Below, piece by piece: positions 1 to 5,738 of a stretch of DNA of 17,058 nt. This DNA comes from an uncultured Bacteroidota bacterium (GTDB lineage: Bacteria; Bacteroidota; Bacteroidia; UKL13-3). Numbering within the stretch: position 1 is the first letter of the stretch; every line of letters begins with the position of its first letter. The position numbers and the translations under genes are program-made. The stretch spans positions 1 to 17,058 of the forward strand of contig CAIUEQ010000130.1 of NCBI GenBank assembly GCA_903898215.1, written 5' to 3'. The notes beneath the pieces are model-generated. The model ran no database searches. It had not been told where the DNA came from and saw only the letters and a list, made by a program, of their open reading frames with translations.

Positions 1-573
1 ACATTTATCATCCTTATCTCTTCCTGAATAATATTTGAGATCTATAAATCCAACACTGTCTTTGCTTCCATAATATATTCCATTTGGACCAAAATCTCTC
101 GCCCACCAATCATCTTCAGGAAGAACAAAGAAGCGATATTTTTTTATTAAAGGCCATCCTAAATCATTCATCCACGCTTTAACTGCAACAGTATCTTTTG
201 CAAAAGGTACTCTTATCCATACAGGTAATTCATCAGAAATATATTTTGCACACTGAGCAGAGATCCATCCATAAACAGAATAAGTATCAACTCCAATTAC
301 GTTTCCAAGATTATCCCAATCGGGCGACCATGAAATAAGGATTGCTTGAGATTCTTCAAATTCACCGGGATATCTAACATTTGCAGGCATTTGAAATCCT
401 GTTTTGCCAAACATATTTTGATCTGGTAAAGGATGTTGCTGAAGTAATAATTGTTTTTCTTTGGCAGTGCGAGCAGCAGGCAATTTAAATTGACGAATAT
501 TTTGTGCATTGCTCTGCAAGAACATCATCATTGCAATAAAAACAGGAAAGGTAAATGAGAAATATTTCTTCAT
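1..573 (-). CDS. Exported agmatine deiminase / peptidylarginine deiminase family protein (partial, N-terminal 191 aa)
   Basis: The frame is open from an ATG at 573 to the window edge, giving 191 residues with the C-terminal part missing. Residues 1-24 are a Sec-type signal peptide ending in SNAQ, so the enzyme is exported. Residues about 68-81 (PGEFEESQAILISW) and 154-163 (DDWWARDFGP) match the conserved N-terminal motifs of the PAD_porph/agmatine deiminase family (guanidino-group modifying enzymes), in which the second motif carries substrate and catalytic acidic residues. The nucleophilic cysteine lies beyond the edge and cannot be checked. Family members hydrolyse agmatine to N-carbamoylputrescine or citrullinate peptidyl-arginine; export argues against the usual cytosolic polyamine role and leaves the substrate open. 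A T9SS C-terminal signal may follow but is out of view. It lies 99 bp downstream of the LOG gene on the same strand, with its own candidate -7 box. Family call is firm; substrate is not. Confidence 0.85.
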   Translation of the reverse strand, partial: MKKYFSFTFPVFIAMMMFLQSNAQNIRQFKLPAARTAKEKQLLLQQHPLPDQNMFGKTGFQMPANVRYPGEFEESQAILISWSPDWDNLGNVIGVDTYSVYGWISAQCAKYISDELPVWIRVPFAKDTVAVKAWMNDLGWPLIKKYRFFVLPEDDWWARDFGPNGIYYGSKDSVGFIDLKYYSGRDKDDKC

Positions 574-592
574 AAAAAATTGGTTTGTAGCA

Positions 593-600
593 CGAATATA
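593..600 (-). promoter_or_regulatory. Candidate -7 box (TATATTCG) before the exported deiminase gene
   Basis: On the minus strand TATATTCG ends 19 nt before the ATG at 573. It differs at one base from the Bacteroidota -7 consensus TAnnTTTG. A second box-like TAAATTCG lies just upstream (602-609). No convincing -33 TTTG is present at the usual spacing, so this is a tentative call. Confidence 0.35.
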
Positions 601-672
601 ATCGAATTTATAAATTGAGTTAGATTGAAGATGTTAAATTCAAATTAATGTTTCAAGTAAGTTAATGCATCC

Positions 673-1239
673 CTATAGCCACTTGTCTTTATAGCCAAAC
701 TGATAGTTTATCAAACGGTCTACTAATTTTTCGCAATCGTCATCAAACAACAATACTTCTTTATGCTCTTGTTTTAAAAATTTGTGCGCAACCATATTGT
801 TAAGTAGGCCGTTCAGTAAATCATAAAAGCCATTTACATTTAACATACCAACAGGCTTACGATGAAAACCAAGTTGTGTCCAGGTGAATGCTTCAAAAAT
901 TTCTTCCATTGTTCCAACACCACCGGGCATGGCTAAACAAAAATCACTCAATTCAAAAATTTTCATTTTACGTTCGTGCATATCGTTCACCACAATTTGC
1001 TGTGTAATTCCTGTATGAGCTACTTCGTATTCAACTAATTTTTTAGGAATTACACCAATTACTTCACCACCTAATCGCAACATTTCATCTGCAATCACTC
1101 CCATCAAGCCAACATTTCCACCACCATATACCAATCCCAAATTATTTTTATAAATGATTTGAGCTAGCTCCTTAGCTTTTGATGAATAGATTTCTTCATC
1201 TCCTTTGCTTGAACCACAATACACTGCTATTTTTTTCAT
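673..1239 (-). CDS. LOG family protein (TIGR00730 Rossmann fold; nucleoside 5'-monophosphate phosphoribohydrolase)
   Basis: A 188-residue protein of normal length for the LOG family. It has an N-terminal VYCGSS segment, a nucleotide-binding loop GGGNVGLMG (about 39-47), the MHERK motif (87-91) and the signature PGGVGTMEE (105-113). Together these form the active site that cleaves the N-glycosidic bond of nucleoside monophosphates to release a free base and ribose 5-phosphate; in plants and some bacteria the substrate is cytokinin riboside monophosphate. In Bacteroidota the physiological role is usually not established, so cytokinin production should not be assumed. The protein is cytosolic with no signal peptide. 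The ATG overlaps the pcrA stop as ATGA (1236-1239), so translation is probably coupled to that of the helicase and both sit on one transcript. Confidence 0.92.
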   Translation of the reverse strand: MKKIAVYCGSSKGDEEIYSSKAKELAQIIYKNNLGLVYGGGNVGLMGVIADEMLRLGGEVIGVIPKKLVEYEVAHTGITQQIVVNDMHERKMKIFELSDFCLAMPGGVGTMEEIFEAFTWTQLGFHRKPVGMLNVNGFYDLLNGLLNNMVAHKFLKQEHKEVLLFDDDCEKLVDRLINYQFGYKDKWL

Positions 1240-3563
1240 TTTATTTTAAGCTTTGCAAATTTTAATACGATCATTTTTTTTCCGATGTTTCCGAAATCAA
1301 TATTTGCTTTTCGGCTATCTCCGGTACCTTCAACACTTAACACAGTTCCCATTCCAAAACGTTGGTGTTCTACTTGTTGTTCTACTTGAAGATTTGAAGT
1401 GTCATCACCAACAAAATTTGGATCTATATTTTGAGAAACAGGAACTGCTTTATTAATAGGTGTGAAATTTCTGGGAACAGAAACTGTTGGTGGTGGAGTT
1501 GATGGTTTAGCTTTTGTTGTGCTTGATTTTTTTCCGTAAGCACCATAAGCAGGTTTTGATTCCTGACGATATCCGGTATTTCGTGATTGATTACTTGCCT
1601 CCCCTGTCATCCCTTCTATATTCAAATATTTTGGATCCAGTTCTTGTAAAAACCTGCTTGGTTCGCAACTCAACATTGTGCCGAATTTAAATCGTGAAGT
1701 AGAGAATGATAGTGTTAGTTTTTTCATGGCACGGGTAAGTGCAACATAAAATAAGCGTCTTTCTTCTTCCAATTCAGTGCGACTATTTAAAGCCATTTGT
1801 GACGGAAATAAATTTTCTTCCAAGCCAACAATATATACATACTTAAACTCCAATCCTTTTGAAGCATGTATAGTCATCAAACTCACTTTATCATTATCTT
1901 CATCGGTAACTTTATCGGCATCAGTAAGCAATGCGATATCTTCCATGTAACCAGCTAATGTGCGGGCTTTCACCACAGCATCATCATCTACAATTTGGTC
2001 GATACTAAATTCTTTGATACCATTTAATAACTCTTCAATATTTTCATATCGCGCAATTCCTTCCACAGTTTTATCATCGTACAACGATTTTAACAAACTT
2101 GTTTGCTTAGCAACATGCATGGCAACTTCGTATGCATTTTGATTTAACATGGCTTGAAAACTTCTAATCATCATCACAAAATCTTGCAATAACCCTGAAG
2201 ATTTTATTCCATATGTACTTGCATTACTCATAATCTCCCACCAGCTTTTTTGATGCTCGTTTGCGAGAACATTTAAATGATCCAAAGTAGTTTTTCCAAT
2301 TCCACGAGTTGGATAATTGATGATACGTTTTAAGGCTTCTTCATCGCTGGGATTGATCACAACACGGAAATATGCGATAAGATCTTTTATTTCTTTGCGT
2401 TGATAAAATGATTGTCCGCCATAAATTCTGTATGGAATATTTATCTTTCTCAGAGCTTCTTCCATCGAGCGACTTTGAGCATTTGTTCGATACAAAATAG
2501 CAAAATCTCGATTCATCACATGGCTGTTCATCTTTTCGCCAAAGATGGAAGAAGCTACCATTTTACCTTCTTCATTATCAGTAAGTGCACGAAATACACG
2601 AATGCGTTCACCGGTTTCATTTGAAGTAAAAATCTTTTTTTCTATCTGATCTTTATTTTGTTTGATGATGGAATTTGCAGCTTCTACAATATTTTTTGTA
2701 GAACGATAATTCTCTTCGAGTTTAAAAGTTTTTGTATCGGGAAAATCTTTATGAAAGTTTAAAATATTTTTGATGGTAGCTCCTCTGAATGCATAAATAC
2801 TTTGTGCGTCATCACCAACAACAGCAATATTCTCATGCACTTTTGCCAACTTACGGATAATTGCATATTGAGCAGTATTTGTATCCTGAAACTCATCCAC
2901 CATGATGTATTTAAATTGGTGCTGATATTTATAAACCACTTCAGGAAAATTATGAAACAACTCATAAGTTTTCATTAACAAATCATCAAAATCCATTGCA
3001 CCTGCACGGAAACATCTTGCTTCATAGGTTGAATATATTTGTCCGAATTTTGGCTTGCCTGATGATTCATCATATTGGGTATTTTCATCATTGCTATTGT
3101 AGGTAGCCGATTTTATCAAAGCATTTTTTGCTGCCGAAATCCGATTTAATATGGCTGAAGGTTTATATACTTTATCATCCAGCTTCATCTCATTTACAAT
3201 AGATTTGATAAGACTTTTAGCATCATCGGTATCATAAATAGTGAAGTTGCGGGGATAGCCAATTTTATCATGTTCGATACGAAGTATACGGGCAAAGATG
3301 GAGTGAAAAGTTCCCATCCACACATTTCTTGCTTCAGTTCCCATCACCGCGAAAATTCGCTCACGCATTTCCTTTGCTGCTTTATTGGTAAAAGTTAACG
3401 AAAGAATATTAAAAGGATCAACACCATTTTTAAGCATATGTGCTATGCGATAAGTAAGCACACGGGTTTTGCCGGAACCCGCACCGGCAACTATCATCAC
3501 AGGTCCATCTATTTGTTCAACTGCCGCTCGTTGCGACTCATTCAATAATTCTAAATAATCCAC
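1236..3563 (-). CDS. pcrA: ATP-dependent DNA helicase, UvrD/PcrA type (SF1A)
   Basis: A 775-residue protein of typical UvrD/PcrA length. All SF1A motifs are visible: Q motif LNESQRAAV (7-15), Walker A GAGSGKT (27-33), Ia LTFTNKAAKEMRER (56-69), Walker B VDEFQDTN (222-229), III GDDAQSIYAFRG (250-261), IV ENYRST (284-289), and the C-terminal KGLEFKYVYIVGLEENLFP and RRLFYVALTRA blocks. A proline/serine/lysine-rich linker leads to the C-terminal Tudor-like domain (about 730-775) that in PcrA contacts RNA polymerase. The enzyme unwinds DNA 3'-5' in nucleotide excision repair, mismatch repair and clearing of transcription-replication conflicts. The start is GTG at 3563: an in-frame TAA lies only 9 nt upstream, and the encoded start fits the family N-terminus. 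A TAnnTTCG box ends 4 nt before the GTG, suggesting a leaderless or nearly leaderless message. The gene overlaps the downstream LOG gene by 4 bp. uvrD is an equally usable name. Confidence 0.97.
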   Translation of the reverse strand: MDYLELLNESQRAAVEQIDGPVMIVAGAGSGKTRVLTYRIAHMLKNGVDPFNILSLTFTNKAAKEMRERIFAVMGTEARNVWMGTFHSIFARILRIEHDKIGYPRNFTIYDTDDAKSLIKSIVNEMKLDDKVYKPSAILNRISAAKNALIKSATYNSNDENTQYDESSGKPKFGQIYSTYEARCFRAGAMDFDDLLMKTYELFHNFPEVVYKYQHQFKYIMVDEFQDTNTAQYAIIRKLAKVHENIAVVGDDAQSIYAFRGATIKNILNFHKDFPDTKTFKLEENYRSTKNIVEAANSIIKQNKDQIEKKIFTSNETGERIRVFRALTDNEEGKMVASSIFGEKMNSHVMNRDFAILYRTNAQSRSMEEALRKINIPYRIYGGQSFYQRKEIKDLIAYFRVVINPSDEEALKRIINYPTRGIGKTTLDHLNVLANEHQKSWWEIMSNASTYGIKSSGLLQDFVMMIRSFQAMLNQNAYEVAMHVAKQTSLLKSLYDDKTVEGIARYENIEELLNGIKEFSIDQIVDDDAVVKARTLAGYMEDIALLTDADKVTDEDNDKVSLMTIHASKGLEFKYVYIVGLEENLFPSQMALNSRTELEEERRLFYVALTRAMKKLTLSFSTSRFKFGTMLSCEPSRFLQELDPKYLNIEGMTGEASNQSRNTGYRQESKPAYGAYGKKSSTTKAKPSTPPPTVSVPRNFTPINKAVPVSQNIDPNFVGDDTSNLQVEQQVEHQRFGMGTVLSVEGTGDSRKANIDFGNIGKKMIVLKFAKLKIK

Positions 3564-3567
3564 GCAG

Positions 3568-3575
3568 CGAATTTA
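3568..3575 (-). promoter_or_regulatory. Candidate -7 box (TAAATTCG) before pcrA
   Basis: Minus-strand TAAATTCG, one base from TAnnTTTG, ends 4 nt before the GTG start of pcrA. If used, transcription would begin at or near the start codon. The same arrangement (TAnnTTCG, 4 nt, GTG) occurs before cca. No clear -33 TTTG is seen. Confidence 0.35.
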
Positions 3576-3623
3576 ACGCATCACCACCGTTGACTAAAAT
3601 GAAAATATCAACATGACGATTTT

Positions 3624-3673
3624 GTTTGGAGTTTGATGTTTGGTTGTTTGAATGTTTGATTGTTTGGAGTTTG
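3624..3673. repeat. Degenerate short tandem repeat, seven GTTTG units
   Basis: Seven GTTTG cores start at 3624, 3631, 3638, 3646, 3654, 3662 and 3669, spaced 7, 7, 8, 8, 8 and 7 nt. The outer units share a 14-nt direct repeat (3622-3635 and 3660-3673). The array fills the gap between the toxin remnant and the pcrA promoter. It is non-coding on both strands as far as can be judged. Confidence 0.8.
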
Positions 3674-3677
3674 TTTA

Positions 3678-3761
3678 TTATTTCATCCAAATATTTGGAT
3701 TGCGACTTGCGTGAAAAATATGATGAATCAGAATTTTATCTTCAGCAATTGAATAAATCAT
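3678..3761 (-). pseudogene. C-terminal remnant of a RelE/ParE-family toxin
   Basis: Minus-strand ATG at 3761 opens a 27-residue frame ending at TAA 3678-3680. It reads MIYSIAEDKILIHHIFHASR followed by NPNIWMK. The pattern (Y-x-I-x-x-D-x-I-x-I-x-x-I-F-H-x-S-R-N-P) is the last beta-strands and C-terminal arginine/asparagine/proline segment of RelE/ParE toxins. A whole toxin is about 90-100 residues, so roughly the first two thirds are missing; the same frame has a stop (TAA at 3765-3767) just upstream, so there is no hidden N-terminal part. The ATG overlaps the antitoxin stop as ATGA, which mimics an intact antitoxin-toxin junction. The simplest reading is an internal deletion that removed the toxin's fold and most active-site residues while sparing the antitoxin. 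Confidence 0.72.
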
Positions 3762-3979
3762 ATTTTATCCAATATGTTTTTTTTAGCATCATCCCAATTT
3801 TTAAAACTATTAGGATTTTTTTTATACAAAGCAGCGCTTTCTTCAAGTTTTGAAATAGTAAAATCATCTAATTCAAATTTGTTTACTTCTACATCATGAA
3901 CAAAGTTGATGTTATTTAAAAGCTGCTCAAGCATCTGTGCTTGTTCGAAAGTTTCAGTTTTAAAATGTATAAATGGCAT
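3758..3979 (-). CDS. Small antitoxin-like protein (type II TA, DUF2683-like)
   Basis: A 73-residue acidic protein. The N-terminal half (MPFIHFKTETFEQAQMLEQL) suggests a short strand followed by an amphipathic helix, as in small ribbon-helix-like Bacteroidota antitoxins. The C-terminal half (KKNPNSFKNWDDAKKNILDKI, residues about 53-73, described here by its ends) resembles the toxin-wrapping tail of DUF2683-type antitoxins, with the NW/DDAKK pattern typical of them. The strongest support is context: its TGA overlaps the ATG of a RelE/ParE C-terminal remnant, the usual gene order of such modules. With the toxin destroyed it is probably a solitary antitoxin, which could persist neutrally, keep repressing its own promoter, or neutralise a related toxin elsewhere. 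Family membership is inferred by eye, without a profile search. Confidence 0.7.
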   Translation of the reverse strand: MPFIHFKTETFEQAQMLEQLLNNINFVHDVEVNKFELDDFTISKLEESAALYKKNPNSFKNWDDAKKNILDKI

Positions 3980-4032
3980 AATTCAACAGGTTTCTAAAAT
4001 CAAAAACAATCGAAATCAGTCACATTATTTTC

Positions 4033-4941
4033 CTACTTTAATATTTCTTCTTTAAAATTTTGGAGTGAATACAATATTCCAATATTTAAAACCTGTGAGA
4101 ATTGAACATTCTTATCTTGATCGTAATCATATAAAACTACAGTGCCTAAACTTGTATTGATATATTTATTTACTTTGGCAATGATGTTAAAATCCAAACG
4201 ATGTACAAAACCTTGTCCGTTTAGTTTAGCATAATCAGCCACACCTAAATATCTTGCTTTTATGGTAATGTTTTTCATCACCTCTTTATCAAAATTTGCT
4301 ACAAACTGAAAAACAATTTGGTTACGTAAATTTTGTCCTTTATCAACTCCATAAATTGTATTAACACCTGAAGTATATAATGATTGATCAGTTACAAATG
4401 TTTGCCTTAGAGCACCCAATCCAAACTGTGCCGAAAAATATTCAACCGGTTTATACTCGAAACCGAAGGCTTCAGTTAAATAACCAGGTGACAAAAATGA
4501 AGACATTCGAATAACAGAATCTGCACCGGCAACATCTTTCTTATAATCAAAACCGGCATCAAACTGACTCATAAAAGTTGATGATGCAAACAGTCGCCAT
4601 GATTTCGAAATTTTATAAGATAATTTTGTTTCAAAGAAAATTCTATCAGCATTTTTCCGGTTACCTTGTGTGCTGTTTCTTTGTGTTCCGTATATGGATT
4701 GGAAATCATTTGTCCATTCAAAATCTCCGTCTTTATAATCAGCTCTAAAATTTAAAAGTCCACTCCATGAAAGAGAGTTCACTCCGCCACCTTTCCAATT
4801 ATCGCTAAAACTTGCCTGATTGATATTTACACCTGTTTGGAATTTCCTTTTCCATTTTGAAGCTGTTGGAAGTTTTACTTCTTGAGAATAGGTTTTACTT
4901 AAAAATGAAATTGATAATATGATAATGGCTATTTTTTTCAT
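4033..4941 (-). CDS. DUF3078 domain-containing exported protein (probable outer-membrane beta-barrel)
   Basis: A 302-residue protein. Residues 1-20 form a signal peptide ending in TYSQ. The mature part opens with KWKRKFQTGVNINQASFSDN and then WKGGGVNSLSWSG (about residues 49-61), which is the DUF3078 signature (NQ-x-SFS-NW-GGG-NS). After this come alternating hydrophobic/aromatic strands ending in aromatic residues or near polar turns (for example WTNDFQSIYG, FFETKLSYKI, WRLFASSTF), consistent with an outer-membrane barrel or similar all-beta fold. Function is unknown across the family; it is widespread in Bacteroidota. It lies 49 bp downstream of the SDR gene on the same strand and could be cotranscribed with it. 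Family assignment is firm; localisation is inferred from signal peptide and strand pattern. Confidence 0.85.
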   Translation of the reverse strand: MKKIAIIILSISFLSKTYSQEVKLPTASKWKRKFQTGVNINQASFSDNWKGGGVNSLSWSGLLNFRADYKDGDFEWTNDFQSIYGTQRNSTQGNRKNADRIFFETKLSYKISKSWRLFASSTFMSQFDAGFDYKKDVAGADSVIRMSSFLSPGYLTEAFGFEYKPVEYFSAQFGLGALRQTFVTDQSLYTSGVNTIYGVDKGQNLRNQIVFQFVANFDKEVMKNITIKARYLGVADYAKLNGQGFVHRLDFNIIAKVNKYINTSLGTVVLYDYDQDKNVQFSQVLNIGILYSLQNFKEEILK

Positions 4942-4990
4942 GCGTCAGAATTTGTCGCAATAAAATAAACATTTTAAAAATTCAGAAATA

Positions 4991-5647
4991 TTATTTGCCA
5001 ATTTTTTGTATTTCATCCGAAAGATGAATATGGTTTCCTGAAATATTTTTTAGGGATGTCCTCACCATCGCTTTTGCCACAACTATTCCTTGAATGCCTT
5101 TGTATTTTTTTAATGGTCCGAAAAATAAGATGCCAATTACTTTCATCAAATATTTTCCAATAATTTCACCAAAACGAAACTCAGTTCTGTCGCCCATCAA
5201 CATCGATGGTCTGAAAATATGAAATGCTTTAAACCCAAGTTTGGCAATAGTTTCCTCCACTTCACCTTTTACTCTGCTATAAAATATGGAAGAGTTTTTA
5301 GATGCCCCCATCGAACTCACCAACATAAATTGATTTGCTCCATTTTTTAAAGTCAATTCAGCAATTTTTACGGGATAATCTAAATCCACTTTCCTGAAAT
5401 TTTCTTGAGTTTTTGCAATACCAATGGTTGTGCCCAAACAACAAAAAATATCATCAACTTTCATTGCATATTCATACTTTTCGAGTTCATCAAAATTTAC
5501 AATTACCTGTTCAAGTTTATGATGCTTGATATTGATTTCTTTTCTAACCAATGCAAAAACTTTCAAATATCCCTTGTCTTCTAAAAGTTGATATAAACAT
5601 TGTTTTCCAACTAGTCCGGTTGCGCCTACAATTAATGCTGTTCTCAT
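4991..5647 (-). CDS. NAD(P)H-binding atypical SDR oxidoreductase (HTATIP2/TIP30-like)
   Basis: A 218-residue single-domain Rossmann protein. The N-terminal beta-alpha-beta carries GATGLVG (8-14), the glycine-rich dinucleotide loop of atypical/extended SDRs. DDIFCCLGTT follows at about 65-74, the SSMGA segment is at 111-115 and YSRVK (123-127) provides the YxxxK catalytic pair. HIFRPSMLMG (143-152) is the usual RPxxLxG block after the active site. The layout matches the HTATIP2/TIP30-like group often annotated simply as oxidoreductase. Substrate is unknown. It is cytosolic and has no signal peptide. The ATG at 5647 directly precedes the Rossmann strand, so the start is well supported. The gene is divergent from the T9SS propeller gene and has a candidate TATATTCG -7 box 19 nt before the start. 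Confidence 0.87.
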   Translation of the reverse strand: MRTALIVGATGLVGKQCLYQLLEDKGYLKVFALVRKEINIKHHKLEQVIVNFDELEKYEYAMKVDDIFCCLGTTIGIAKTQENFRKVDLDYPVKIAELTLKNGANQFMLVSSMGASKNSSIFYSRVKGEVEETIAKLGFKAFHIFRPSMLMGDRTEFRFGEIIGKYLMKVIGILFFGPLKKYKGIQGIVVAKAMVRTSLKNISGNHIHLSDEIQKIGK

Positions 5648-5666
5648 ATTATTATTTTAAAGACAA

Positions 5667-5674
5667 CGAATATA
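5667..5674 (-). promoter_or_regulatory. Candidate -7 box (TATATTCG) before the SDR gene
   Basis: Minus-strand TATATTCG ends 19 nt before the ATG at 5647. Box sequence and distance are identical to those before the exported deiminase gene (593-600). No clear -33 TTTG is seen. Confidence 0.38.
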
Positions 5675-5707
5675 AGAATACTGATAGGGTAGTCTTAGAA
5701 AAAAAAT

Positions 5708-5715
5708 TACATTTG
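5708..5715 (+). promoter_or_regulatory. Candidate -7 box (TACATTTG) before the T9SS propeller gene
   Basis: TACATTTG is a full match to the Bacteroidota -7 consensus TAnnTTTG and ends 23 nt before the ATG at 5739. The -33 TTTG element is not evident at 19-20 nt upstream. With the opposite-strand box at 5667-5674 it makes the 91-bp gap a divergent promoter region. Confidence 0.45.
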
Positions 5716-5738
5716 GTTGTAAATTTAAAAACATTGAT

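Noticed and set aside
3626..3853. 75-residue plus-strand open frame over the GTTTG array and antitoxin
   Set aside because: It starts in low-complexity repeat and runs antisense to the antitoxin and toxin remnant, which have better protein support.
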